From Bacillota bacterium (GTDB lineage: Bacteria; Bacillota; Clostridia; Tissierellales; Peptoniphilaceae), in contig JAEXBN010000037.1 of the NCBI GenBank assembly GCA_023394045.1, positions 1 to 46,038 of the forward strand: DNA of 46,038 bases, in the 5' to 3' direction. Positions within the stretch are counted from its first letter, which is position 1, and every line of letters starts with the position of its first letter. Below are positions 1 to 8,702 of this stretch, one piece after another. The notes under the pieces were generated by a model, which was not told the origin of the DNA, made no database searches, and saw nothing but the letters and a program-made list of their open reading frames with translations. A program made the translations under genes and the position numbers.

Positions 1-83
1 TGTTAGAATGAAATGAATCCATAGCCCCTCCTTGTAGATGTTTTGTGGTGAAATCATTCTAACAAGAAGTCGAGCTATGGATT
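1..83. repeat. Interleaved inverted repeats at the left window edge
   Basis: Two perfect inverted-repeat pairs are interleaved. An 11-bp arm at 1-11 pairs with 54-64, and a 10-bp arm at 16-25 pairs with 74-83. The order A-B-A'-B' is not a simple hairpin. It could be the end of a decayed mobile element or a rearranged terminator. The window edge cuts off whatever lies to the left. Confidence 0.5.
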
Positions 84-561
84 ATTTATTTAGCAAGGGT
101 GTCCAAGTTCATTTTACAATTAGCCTCATTTTTTCCTCCTCATCACACGTTATCTCTCGCATCAATCAAAATTTATGGCCGATTGTGCAATCAAGTGGAA
201 CATGTCACGTGAAAAATTCATACAGCCTATCTTTAGGCAGAGCGAAGGCGAGTAGCACATTCAAGATGGCCATGATACCTTGTAGAGGAGCTGGACAGAC
301 CTTATCTTGATATCGCCTGATGAACGGTTCGACTGTTCATGTTCAACTTGTTATTGCATCTTTTGGAAAGCTCCAGTGATGATCTGGGAGAAGTTTACAT
401 CAAATAATTGCTATAGTCAACGTTATAAGAAAACATTAACAAATTTAAATATTAGACATTATCAGGCATATAGCGGCAAGAAAGAAACGTTGCCATAAAG
501 AAAAGCGCGGTGTCGATGACTTTCCTGACCATCTGGCAGTGGCCTCGCCATCCGTGATGAC
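84..561. other. No recognisable gene; AT-rich, probably decayed sequence
   Basis: Both strands were read. The open frames are short, lack convincing ribosome binding sites and resemble no family I know; the reverse frames are broken by many stops. Base composition is visibly more AT-rich than the murC side. It may be a degraded insertion element, given the inverted repeats at its left edge, but no transposase motif can be shown. Confidence 0.4.
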
Positions 562-562
562 A

Positions 563-617
563 AAAAGCTCTTTACAAAGGGATCATTTGATTCATGCTGC
601 CTTCGCAAAGAGCTTTT
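563..617 (-). terminator. Hairpin terminator downstream of murC
   Basis: A perfect 11-bp stem (563-573 with 607-617) is extended by further pairs across two mismatches (575-580 with 600-605) and ends in a T-run when read on the minus strand. It lies about 110 nt past the murC stop codon. A short T-run also follows on the plus strand, so it may act in both directions. Confidence 0.5.
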
Positions 618-728
618 CCAATTTTACATTTCCAATTTTATGATTTTGTGCTACTGCTTTTCTGAATGGATGTGCCGGCGCTTTGCCGGTCAGCGATTTT
701 TCTTTACGTGGGAATGGACGGGAGAATT

Positions 729-2126
729 TCATTCGTCCATCTCATTCGAATGGACGAGAAGCTGTGCGCATTCATCGACGTTTCCGCATCCGGTAGTCAA
801 GATAATATCTCCTGGATGGACCGTTTCTTCCAGATAGGCACGCACATCTTCAAAGGTTTCTGTGTAAGTCGCTTTGTCCCCATTTTGTTCAATTTCACGG
901 ACTAAAATGGGGCTGGTGAATTCACCGGTATCTACTTCTCTCGCGACTTGAATCGCTGTGATGACCGATTCATCCGCATCGTGAAACGCCTTGCCGAAAT
1001 CGTGCAGCAGCGTTTTCGTGCGGGAGATGGTATAGGGCTGAAACACGCAGATCAGCCGCTGTTTTTTGTGTTCCGCCAGGGCTGCGAGGGTCGCACGAAT
1101 CTCTACGGGATGGTGACCGTAGTCGGTGAGCACGCGTGCGCCGTGGAAATCGCCGACATACTCCATGCGGCGATGCAAGGAACGATAGGCTTCGATTCCA
1201 TCGTGAATGGTGGCGCGATCCACATGGAATAAATCGCAGGCGACGATGGCAGCGAGCGCATTATAAATATTAAAGCGTCCGATGATCCCAAGTTTCACCT
1301 CATCGCTGGCGCCATCCGGAAAATGAACGGTGAATGAAGGACGGCCGAGATCATCGAAGGAGACATCGCTGGCATAATAGTCGGCCGATGAATCTTTTGC
1401 AGAGTAGGTAATGGCAGTGCCTCCGACGTGTTCGGGAAGCGTCTGGCTGTTCGGATCATCGATGTTGATGACGCCAAAACCATCGGGAGCGATATTTTCC
1501 ATGTAGGCTTCAAAGGTCTTCACAATATCGTCGAGGTCTTTATAGTAATCCAGATGATCCTCATCCACGTTTAAGACAATGGCCAGCTTGGGATAATAGT
1601 AGCGGATATTTCCTTTGTACTCACAGGCTTCAGCGAGGAAAAAGTCGTCATTTCCGGGCAAGACATTGCCTCCGATTTCATCCAGCGATCCGCCGAGCAA
1701 AATCGTTGGGGAAGCGGCGCGAATGAGAATATCCGCAATCATGGAGGTCGTGGTGGACTTGCCATGGGAGCCGGATACGGCGATGGATGCAGGATAGTTC
1801 TGCATCAACGCCCCAAGAAATTGACCGCGGGTGAGGCAGGGCTTGCGTGTGGCGATGGCGGCTTGAAGCTCTGGATTTGTCGGAAGGATCGCATCGGTAT
1901 AGACAAAAAGCTCCTGATCCGTGATATTTTCCGCTCTCTGACCAATCATGACCGGAATCCCCACGCTTTGAAGATGGCGGACATATTTGTTTTCAATCAC
2001 GTCGGAGCCGCTGACTTGGTAGCCTTTTTCATATAGAAGCTCGGCAATTCCGGACATGCTGACGCCGCCAATTCCGATAAAATGAACCTTGGAAATTTTA
2101 TGATCATCCAGGTTAAACTGATACAT
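729..2126 (-). CDS. murC: UDP-N-acetylmuramate--L-alanine ligase (MurC)
   Basis: MurC adds L-alanine to UDP-N-acetylmuramic acid using ATP, the first step of the peptidoglycan stem peptide, in the cytoplasm. The 465-residue product has the family's normal length. The N-terminal Rossmann segment contains GIGGVSMSG near residue 20, and the ATP-binding loop GSHGKSTTT lies near residue 120. Later segments match the Mur ligase central domain (DEDHLD) and C-terminal domain (DYGHHP). The ATG at 2126 is preceded by a good GAGGAGG-type site. The gene is divergent from the GlmU-like gene across about 190 bp, and a hairpin terminator follows it. Nothing is missing in the catalytic motifs. Confidence 0.96.
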   Translation of the reverse strand: MYQFNLDDHKISKVHFIGIGGVSMSGIAELLYEKGYQVSGSDVIENKYVRHLQSVGIPVMIGQRAENITDQELFVYTDAILPTNPELQAAIATRKPCLTRGQFLGALMQNYPASIAVSGSHGKSTTTSMIADILIRAASPTILLGGSLDEIGGNVLPGNDDFFLAEACEYKGNIRYYYPKLAIVLNVDEDHLDYYKDLDDIVKTFEAYMENIAPDGFGVINIDDPNSQTLPEHVGGTAITYSAKDSSADYYASDVSFDDLGRPSFTVHFPDGASDEVKLGIIGRFNIYNALAAIVACDLFHVDRATIHDGIEAYRSLHRRMEYVGDFHGARVLTDYGHHPVEIRATLAALAEHKKQRLICVFQPYTISRTKTLLHDFGKAFHDADESVITAIQVAREVDTGEFTSPILVREIEQNGDKATYTETFEDVRAYLEETVHPGDIILTTGCGNVDECAQLLVHSNEMDE

Positions 2127-2224
2127 GTGACCTCCTCACTGATTCGCTCCATTATTGTATCATAGTACCATGTTTTCCGATCTATGTTGGTTCTCTTCCA
2201 GGCATCGTGTATAATATTTGTGCA

Positions 2225-2276
2225 ATTTTGCGCATTTTGAATCATTTTGCGCAACGTGATTTTGCGTATTTGCGTA
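2225..2276. repeat. Four ATTTTGCGCA-like repeats in the murC/glmU divergent promoter region
   Basis: Copies lie at 2225-2234 and 2244-2253 (identical ATTTTGCGCA), 2259-2268 (ATTTTGCGTA) and 2268-2276 (ATTTGCGTA). They sit between the divergent start codons of murC and the GlmU-like gene, 44 to 95 nt upstream of the latter. Same-orientation repeats of this size in a promoter region suggest an operator. No regulator can be named. Confidence 0.5.
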
Positions 2277-2319
2277 GCGGTACATACTTGTATATGAGCG
2301 TATAGGGGAGGAGAGAACC

Positions 2320-3444
2320 ATGACATCCATTTCCATATTGGCGTCATCCTTTTTTATGGAGGAACGTGCCCGGGGGAGAGAAAATTCTCTGCTGATTCTC
2401 GGACAAGAATCCGAAGATTTTTTGCGTGCCGCAGCAGCAGGCACGCCTTTTCATCTTTTGAAGGCTGGTGAAGCGTGGCCCGAAGATGAACTTTTACTGA
2501 TCCAGGAAGCCGCGTGCGGGATGACGGAAGAGGTCTTGTTTCGCTTTGTGGCATCGGAACAAGAGGCGCTCGAAGATTATCGAGGGAAGATCGCCGCGAT
2601 TCGTTTGCGTGGCGAGGCGCTTCAGCTGTTGAACGCTGAGCCTTTAGATGCCTTTGATCAGGCGCTGGAGCAATGGGAGCTGGGAGGCTTTCATAAAGAA
2701 AAGGATCCGGTGCTGGACGAATTGGTTCTCGATATTCCCGTGGTGGATTCGTATTTGACTCTTTCGTTAGCGGAAAAGCAGATTTCCCAGCAGATTTGTT
2801 ACGATTGGATGGAGAAAGGAGTGCGCATCGACGAGCCGACGCTGGTTCGTATTGCTCCGCAGGTCACGCTGTCGGAAGGCGTTTGGATTCAGGGCCCGGC
2901 GCGGTTGATGGGCGCCACGTCGATTGGGCCGAACACACAAGTGATTGGCGCATCAATCATTGAAAACAGCTGGATTGGAGCACATGTTCGGATTCACACT
3001 TCGGTGCTGGAGGAGGCACTGATGGAAGATGGAAGCAATATCGGGCCCTATGGGCATCTCCGCCCAGGCGCCTCCATCGGGCCGAAGGTTCACATCGGAA
3101 ACTTTGTTGAAGTGAAAAAAGCGCGCTTGGAAGAAGGAACCAAAGCGGGGCATCTGGCCTATATTGGGGATGCGACGGTCGGGAAAAATGTGAATATTTC
3201 CTGTGGGGTCATTTTCTGTAATTACGATGGAAAAAACAAATTTCATTCCACGGTGGGAGATGATGCCTTTTTGGGCTCCAATGCCAATCTTGTGGCTCCA
3301 GTGGAGATTGAGAGTGGAGGCTATGTCGCGGCAGGATCCACCATCACGAAGCCGGTTGGCGCGGGAGAGCTGGCGGTGGAACGGGCTGAGCAGAAAAATA
3401 TTCCCGGATATGTCGACAAACGGAAGAAAAAAGGGTTACTCTAA
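2320..3444 (+). CDS. glmU: GlmU-like glucosamine-1-phosphate acetyltransferase with degenerate uridylyltransferase domain
   Basis: The C-terminal half matches the left-handed beta-helix acetyltransferase of GlmU, which makes N-acetylglucosamine-1-phosphate for peptidoglycan. Hexapeptide repeats run from about residue 167 to 345. The family catalytic histidine lies in KAGHL (His278), NYDG is at 301-304 and VAPV near 325. Residues 142-162 match the linker helix. The N-terminal half is the oddity. Bifunctional GlmU normally starts with about 230 residues containing LAAGxGTRM, and here only about 140 residues precede the linker, with ILASSFFMEE where that loop should be and no uridylyltransferase motif. 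Total length is 374 instead of about 450-460. The start ATG has a GGGGAGGAG site. Position before prs-pth-mfd is the usual glmU place. Acetyltransferase activity is likely; UDP-sugar formation by this protein is unlikely. Confidence 0.85.
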   Translation: MTSISILASSFFMEERARGRENSLLILGQESEDFLRAAAAGTPFHLLKAGEAWPEDELLLIQEAACGMTEEVLFRFVASEQEALEDYRGKIAAIRLRGEALQLLNAEPLDAFDQALEQWELGGFHKEKDPVLDELVLDIPVVDSYLTLSLAEKQISQQICYDWMEKGVRIDEPTLVRIAPQVTLSEGVWIQGPARLMGATSIGPNTQVIGASIIENSWIGAHVRIHTSVLEEALMEDGSNIGPYGHLRPGASIGPKVHIGNFVEVKKARLEEGTKAGHLAYIGDATVGKNVNISCGVIFCNYDGKNKFHSTVGDDAFLGSNANLVAPVEIESGGYVAAGSTITKPVGAGELAVERAEQKNIPGYVDKRKKKGLL

Positions 3445-3445
3445 T

Positions 3446-3477
3446 AAAGTTAGTATGATCTAAAGTTGGTATGATCA
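3446..3477. repeat. 16-bp tandem repeat, two copies, between glmU-like gene and prs
   Basis: Units 3446-3461 and 3462-3477 read AAAGTTRGTATGATCW and differ at two positions. Each contains TATGAT, a passable minus-10 hexamer, but no minus-35 at proper spacing was found. It may be a simple duplication. Confidence 0.5.
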
Positions 3478-3544
3478 TAGCGCGATCAGATGAGCATGAC
3501 CATTGATCTGAAACGACGATGGAAAAACGCACTTCAAGGGGGAA

Positions 3545-4501
3545 ATGATGGAACGTCTGGGAATGAAAGTCTTTGCAGGAAACTCAAATAAACCGTTGGC
3601 GGAAGCCATTTGCAGAGAACTGGGATTGCCACTGGGAAAGATGAAGGTGGGTCGATTTGCGGATGGCGAAATCAATGTAAAAATTGATGAAACCGTGCGC
3701 GGATATGATGTGTTTCTGATTCAGCCCACATCCGAACCGGTAAACGATCATCTGATGGAAGCGCTGATCTGTGCGGATGCTTTTAAGCGTGCCTCCGTGA
3801 GCCATGTCAATCTGGTCATGCCTTACTATGGCTATGCGCGTCAGGATCGCAAAACGAGCGGACGCGAACCGATCACCGCAAAGCTGGTGGCAGACCTGCT
3901 TCAAACCTCTGGCGTGGATCGCGTGCTGACGGTGGACTTGCACGCTGGACAGATTCAGGGCTATTTTGATATTCCCGTGGATCATTTCCAGGCAGGAAGC
4001 CTTCTGGCGACGTATTTTGAGCCGATGGTCAGAGAAGCGCGCGATGAATGGATTGTGGTTTCGCCGGATCTCGGCGGAGTGACTCGTGCGCGCGCGTTCA
4101 GCCATCTGCTGGATCTTCCGATTTCGATCATTGAGAAGCATCGTCCGGAGGCCAATGTGTCGGAAGTCGTCGATATTATCGGCGATGTGAAGGATAAGCA
4201 CTGCATCATCATTGATGATATTATCGACACGGCGGGAACCATCACCAACGCGGCGAACTTTTTGAGCGAACGTGGAGCCAAGGATGTGTATATTACAGCT
4301 TCTCATGCGCTCCTGTCCGGATCAGCCTGCGATAAAATTTTGAATTCCAGCGTGAAGAAGTGCGTGGTGACGGACACTGTTCTTTTGCCCCCGGAAAAAA
4401 TGAATGAAAAGATGGAAGTTCTCTCCATTGCGCCGCTTCTGGCGGAGGCGATGCGCCGCATCTTTTCCTTTGAATCGGTCAGCGGATTATTTACGAAATG
4501 A
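3545..4501 (+). CDS. prs: Ribose-phosphate pyrophosphokinase (PRPP synthetase)
   Basis: Prs converts ribose-5-phosphate and ATP to PRPP, the precursor for purines, pyrimidines, NAD, histidine and tryptophan. The 318-residue length is standard. Visible family segments are the N-terminal FAGNSNKPLAE, FADGEINVKI, the flexible-loop region YYGYARQDRK near residue 95, TVDLHAG near 130, and the PRPP loop in IIDDIIDTAGT near 220. Two adjacent ATGs (3545 and 3548) follow AAGGGGG; the first is used here. The stop overlaps the pth start by 4 nt (ATGA), indicating translational coupling. Confidence 0.97.
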   Translation: MMERLGMKVFAGNSNKPLAEAICRELGLPLGKMKVGRFADGEINVKIDETVRGYDVFLIQPTSEPVNDHLMEALICADAFKRASVSHVNLVMPYYGYARQDRKTSGREPITAKLVADLLQTSGVDRVLTVDLHAGQIQGYFDIPVDHFQAGSLLATYFEPMVREARDEWIVVSPDLGGVTRARAFSHLLDLPISIIEKHRPEANVSEVVDIIGDVKDKHCIIIDDIIDTAGTITNAANFLSERGAKDVYITASHALLSGSACDKILNSSVKKCVVTDTVLLPPEKMNEKMEVLSIAPLLAEAMRRIFSFESVSGLFTK

Positions 4502-5181
4502 GTACCAAACTGATTGTGGGTCTGGGAAACCCCGGACAAAAATACGAAGATACCCGGCACAATGTGGGATTTAACGTCGTGGATCGCTTTGCGGAACGTT
4601 TGGGCGTGCACGTGGATCTGCTTAAATGGGATGCTCTCGTCGGCGAAACACGGATGGGAGAGAATAAGCTGATCTTGATGAAGCCTCAGACGTTTATGAA
4701 TGCGTCGGGGAAAGCCGTGCGGCAGGCGTTTTCTTTTTACAAAATGGATCCATCGGATCTGATTGTTGTGGTGGATGATGTGGAGATTCATATGGGAACC
4801 ATTCGGATTCGCCCGAATGGTTCTTCAGGGAGCCACAATGGGATGAAATCAATCATCCGCGAAGTGGGCTCCAACGAATTTCCCCGTGTAAAAGTCTCCG
4901 TTGGGCGGCGGCCGGCGCAGATGGATCTCGCCGATTTCGTCCTTTCCCGCTTTGATTCCCATGAGAAAAAGACGCTGGACGAAGAGCTTGAGGCGAGCGT
5001 GGACGCGCTTTTTGAAATTCTTGAACATGATGTCGTTACGGCACAAAATCATTGGAATGGATGGATCGCGCCTTCGGTCTTGGCGATGAGCGAAGAAGAA
5101 CGCCGGAGGCGGGACGAGCTGGATCGTGAACGTGCGAGGCAGGAAGCTTTTTTGAAAAATGCAGAACGTTGTGGTGACTGA
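4498..5181 (+). CDS. pth: Peptidyl-tRNA hydrolase
   Basis: Pth recycles peptidyl-tRNA released from stalled ribosomes. The expected active-site parts are present: the Asn in GLGNPG, the His in TRHNVGF near residue 22, KPQTFMN, and the Asp in VVVDDVE near 90, followed by the SGSHNGMKSI loop. The catalytic body ends near residue 185. The protein then carries an additional tail of roughly 35 residues rich in Arg and Glu (EEERRRRDELDRER), making it 227 residues rather than about 190. The gene starts by ATGA overlap with prs and its stop shares one base with the mfd start (TGATG), so prs-pth-mfd are tightly coupled. Confidence 0.95.
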   Translation: MSTKLIVGLGNPGQKYEDTRHNVGFNVVDRFAERLGVHVDLLKWDALVGETRMGENKLILMKPQTFMNASGKAVRQAFSFYKMDPSDLIVVVDDVEIHMGTIRIRPNGSSGSHNGMKSIIREVGSNEFPRVKVSVGRRPAQMDLADFVLSRFDSHEKKTLDEELEASVDALFEILEHDVVTAQNHWNGWIAPSVLAMSEEERRRRDELDRERARQEAFLKNAERCGD

Positions 5182-8100
5182 TGAGCCATATTTCTGAGTG
5201 GTTTGGTCTGGATCCGTCCTATCAGCGTTTGTGGGCGGAACTTCGGGCGAAAAAACGCCGGATTTATCTCAATGGATTGATTGACGAGAGCACAGGACCT
5301 TTCCTATCTTCTTTTGCGGAAGATTGGAAGCGCCCTGCTTTTGTCGTGTGTGAAACGCAAAAGCGGGCGCGTGAACTCGCGGATGAGCTGCAAAGCAACG
5401 GTACGCTTGCCGTGCATTATCCGGAAGAAGAACCGCGCTTTTTTCAAACGGATTCCACCGTTTCTCCTATTCGCCGCAAGCGCCTAGCCATTATGCATCA
5501 GTTGGCTTCCGGTGATCCAGTGGTCGTCGTGACCACCATCGCGTCGTTAAAACGGCCGATCACTCCGCCGCGCGTCTATTCATCCAGCGCCATCACCTTG
5601 GAGCCTAGATTGGATGTGGATCGGGAAGATCTGATCCGCCGGCTGGTGGAGATGCGGTATGAGCGCGTGGAATCGGTAGAGCATCCCGGAGAATTCGCCA
5701 TGCGTGGAGGAATTCTGGATCTTTTTCCACCTTCCCAACAGCATCCGGTGCGAGTGGAATTTTTCGATACCGAGATTGATGGAATGCGTTTTTTTGATGT
5801 GATGTCGCAGCGCTCCATCGATCATTTGGACTGCTTGAAAGTGACACCAGCGGAAGAGTTTCAATTCAGCGACGATGCTTTTGAGCGGGTGATGCGTGGA
5901 ATGAGGGAAGAACTGAGCGATGTGCGGCATCATCCGAATGAAGGGCGCAACGATGCGCGAGCCGTCGAAAAGTTTGAGCGCGTATTGAAGGATATGGGCG
6001 AGCGTCATTCCATTTCCAATCCTGATTTTGCCTTTCCCTATTTGTCTGATGAGGAGAAAAGCTACCTCTATGATTATCTTCCGGAAGATGGCGTGGTCTT
6101 TTTTGAGGACATTGATCGGGTGATGGATGAGGCGACAGCGAAGAATGCTCAGCTCCAGGAGGAGCTGACTTCTCTGTATGAGAATGGAGAAATTCTGCGA
6201 TCTCATCTGCGAGGAACCGTGAAGGATGTCGAGATTCTGGGCGGACTCTATCCCTACACGCAAGTGAACATGACCCGGCTTCTGAAGACCATGCGCTCGT
6301 TTCATCCTGATGCCTTGATTCAAATCAAGACACTGGAGATTGAGAATTTTGAACATCGATGGGATGATTTTCTGGCTTTTCTCAAGAGACACCGCCAACA
6401 CAAAGAACGGATTCTTCTTCTTTTGGGAGACGGATTTGAAGCGATACAGGAGCGGCTTCGCGAGGGGAATGTCGGATTTCATCTTCTTCCTGAAACACAG
6501 GAACTCAAAGAGGATGCCTTTCATCGGGGAGACCTCTTACTGTCGCCTGGGCGGATCAGCCATGGCTTTCGCCTTCCGGAAAGCGGATTGATTCTGGTCA
6601 GTCTGCATGAGCTCAGAACCAGTCGATCGAAACGGAAAAAGGCCTATGCGCCAAAACGAAAGACCGATTTATTGCAGTATCAGGATCTGACTGTGGGGGA
6701 TTATGTCGTTCATGATGTGTACGGGATCGGCGAATATCTTGGGACGGAGACGATTGAGTACAACGGGCTCATTAAGGACTTCATTAAAATTAGCTACAAA
6801 GGCGCTGATGCCCTCTATGTTCCGACGACCGATATGGATCGTGTCACAAAATATATCGGCAGCGGAGGTCCTAAACCGAAAATTTCTTCGCTGGGCGGAG
6901 CCGATTGGAAACGGTCAAAGGAAAAGGCGAAGAAGGCGGTGGATGCCATCGCAGAAGATCTTCTGAAGCTTTATGCGGCGCGTTCCAAAGTCAAAGGGTT
7001 TGCATTCAGTGAGGATTCGCCTTGGCAGAAGGAATTTGAGGAGAGCTTTCCCTATGATGAAACGCCGTCTCAGTTGCGTGCGACGGCGGAGATTAAAGCG
7101 GATATGGAGAGCTCTAAGCCGATGGATCGTCTGCTGTGTGGCGATGTGGGCTACGGTAAAACCGAAGTGGCGCTTCGTGCTGCGTTCAAAGCAGTGATGG
7201 ACGGAAAGCAAGTGGCTTTTTTAGCGCCGACAACGATTCTTGTTCAGCAGCATTATCAGACGATGAGCGAACGGTTCGGCGCTTTTCCTCTGCGCGTGGA
7301 ATTTTTGTCTCGCTTCAAATCTCCTGAGCAGCAAAAAGCGGTCATCCAAGCACTCGCCCGGGGAGAAGTGGATATTGTTGTCGGTACGCATCGCCTTCTT
7401 TCAAAAGATGTGCATTTCAAAGATCTGGGTCTGCTGATTATCGATGAGGAACAACGCTTTGGCGTCAAGGATAAAGAAAAAATGAAGGCGCTGAAAGAGA
7501 GTGTGGATGTGCTGACCCTCTCTGCGACGCCCATTCCGCGCACCCTCCAGCTATCCCTCACGGGAATTCGGGATATGAGTCTTCTGGAGGAACCTCCGGA
7601 AGCACGGTACCCGACGATTTCTTATGTGATGGAGATGGATCCGATGGTGATTCGGGAAGCGATCCAACGCGAGCTGGACCGCAACGGACAAGTTTATTAT
7701 GTCTATAACCGCATCCACGATCTGTCTTCGGTTCAGACGCGATTGCAGAAGCTTGTGCCTGAGGCAACGATCGTCGCCGCTCATGGGCGCATGTCGATTC
7801 GGGAATTGGAACAGGTGATGGAGACGTTTGTCAGCGGGGAAGCGGATATTTTGTTGTCCACCACCATCATCGAAACCGGGATGGATATTCCTAATGTCAA
7901 TACGCTGATTGTGCGCCGGGCAGATCACATGGGGCTAGCGCAGCTCTATCAGCTGAAAGGCCGCATTGGACGATCGGATCGCCAGAGTTATGCGTATTTT
8001 ACTTACGAGCAGGCGCATCAGTTGAGCGAGGCTTCCGAGAAGCGATTGAAAGCGATTCGGGATTTTACGGAATTCGGTTCAGGATATAAGATTGCGATGC

Positions 8101-8702
8101 GGGATCTGGAATTGCGCGGAGCGGGGAATCTTCTTGGGGAAAGCCAGTCGGGGCATATTGCTCAAATTGGATATGAACTCTATGTCCGCATGCTGGAGGA
8201 GGCGGTCGCAGAGGCAAAGGGAGAGCAGCGTGCAACCCAAGTCGAAGGCATCCCTGTGGACTTAAAAATCAGCGCTTACATTCCAGATTCTTACATCGGA
8301 CAAAGTTCTGACAAGATCATGATGTACCGTCAAATCGCATCGATTGAATCTGAAATGGATTACGCTACAATTGTAGAGGAAATGATCGATCGATATGGCG
8401 ACCCGCCGGCCTCGGTGACCGCTCTGATGGATGTGGTGTTGATCCGAAAATGGGCAACGCAGCTTGGCTTTGTCCAAGTGCGTGAAACCAAGGAGGCCAT
8501 TGAGCTGCTCTATGAGCCGTTCGAGCATTTCTCGGTGGAGACCCTTAAGCAGCTTTCCACAGAATATCGGGGACCGTTGTCTTTTGATTTTCAGAAGACG
8601 CCGACGTTTCGGATTCAGATGACATCTGAGAAATTAGAGGATACAAAGAAGCTGCTCAAGACGCTGCTGCATATTCAAAAGACACTGGAGGAGAAAGAAT
8701 GA
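5181..8702 (+). CDS. mfd: Transcription-repair coupling factor (Mfd)
   Basis: Mfd is a DNA translocase that removes RNA polymerase stalled at lesions and recruits UvrA. At 1173 residues it is full length. In order: a UvrB-like N-terminal module with the EHPGEFAMRGGILDLFPP segment near residues 160-180, a CarD-like RNA-polymerase-interacting domain around 505-560 (GDYVVHDVYGIGEY), helicase motor domain with Walker A GDVGYGKTE near 655, DEEQRFGV near 755, the SATPIPRTLQLS segment, motif VI region LYQLKGRIGRS, and a C-terminal regulatory domain. The start overlaps the pth stop, and the stop overlaps the prsA start by 4 nt. Confidence 0.97.
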   Translation: MSHISEWFGLDPSYQRLWAELRAKKRRIYLNGLIDESTGPFLSSFAEDWKRPAFVVCETQKRARELADELQSNGTLAVHYPEEEPRFFQTDSTVSPIRRKRLAIMHQLASGDPVVVVTTIASLKRPITPPRVYSSSAITLEPRLDVDREDLIRRLVEMRYERVESVEHPGEFAMRGGILDLFPPSQQHPVRVEFFDTEIDGMRFFDVMSQRSIDHLDCLKVTPAEEFQFSDDAFERVMRGMREELSDVRHHPNEGRNDARAVEKFERVLKDMGERHSISNPDFAFPYLSDEEKSYLYDYLPEDGVVFFEDIDRVMDEATAKNAQLQEELTSLYENGEILRSHLRGTVKDVEILGGLYPYTQVNMTRLLKTMRSFHPDALIQIKTLEIENFEHRWDDFLAFLKRHRQHKERILLLLGDGFEAIQERLREGNVGFHLLPETQELKEDAFHRGDLLLSPGRISHGFRLPESGLILVSLHELRTSRSKRKKAYAPKRKTDLLQYQDLTVGDYVVHDVYGIGEYLGTETIEYNGLIKDFIKISYKGADALYVPTTDMDRVTKYIGSGGPKPKISSLGGADWKRSKEKAKKAVDAIAEDLLKLYAARSKVKGFAFSEDSPWQKEFEESFPYDETPSQLRATAEIKADMESSKPMDRLLCGDVGYGKTEVALRAAFKAVMDGKQVAFLAPTTILVQQHYQTMSERFGAFPLRVEFLSRFKSPEQQKAVIQALARGEVDIVVGTHRLLSKDVHFKDLGLLIIDEEQRFGVKDKEKMKALKESVDVLTLSATPIPRTLQLSLTGIRDMSLLEEPPEARYPTISYVMEMDPMVIREAIQRELDRNGQVYYVYNRIHDLSSVQTRLQKLVPEATIVAAHGRMSIRELEQVMETFVSGEADILLSTTIIETGMDIPNVNTLIVRRADHMGLAQLYQLKGRIGRSDRQSYAYFTYEQAHQLSEASEKRLKAIRDFTEFGSGYKIAMRDLELRGAGNLLGESQSGHIAQIGYELYVRMLEEAVAEAKGEQRATQVEGIPVDLKISAYIPDSYIGQSSDKIMMYRQIASIESEMDYATIVEEMIDRYGDPPASVTALMDVVLIRKWATQLGFVQVRETKEAIELLYEPFEHFSVETLKQLSTEYRGPLSFDFQKTPTFRIQMTSEKLEDTKKLLKTLLHIQKTLEEKE

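Noticed and set aside
38..310. Possible small gene of 90 codons in the left region
   Set aside because: No ribosome site, no family resemblance, and it begins in the inverted-repeat area.
668..705. Second terminator near the murC 3' end
   Set aside because: The CCGGC/GCCGG stem is only 5 bp and the T-run follows on the strand opposite to murC, with no plus-strand gene before it.
3446..3477. Start of a CRISPR or iteron array
   Set aside because: Only two adjacent 16-bp units with no spacers.
3584..4306. A 240-residue minus-strand open frame within prs
   Set aside because: Shadow of the codon usage of prs; composition rich in His, Arg and Ile with no family features.
5580..6524. A 314-residue open frame on the minus strand inside mfd
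   Set aside because: It lies wholly antisense to a well-supported mfd, has no ribosome site and resembles no protein family.
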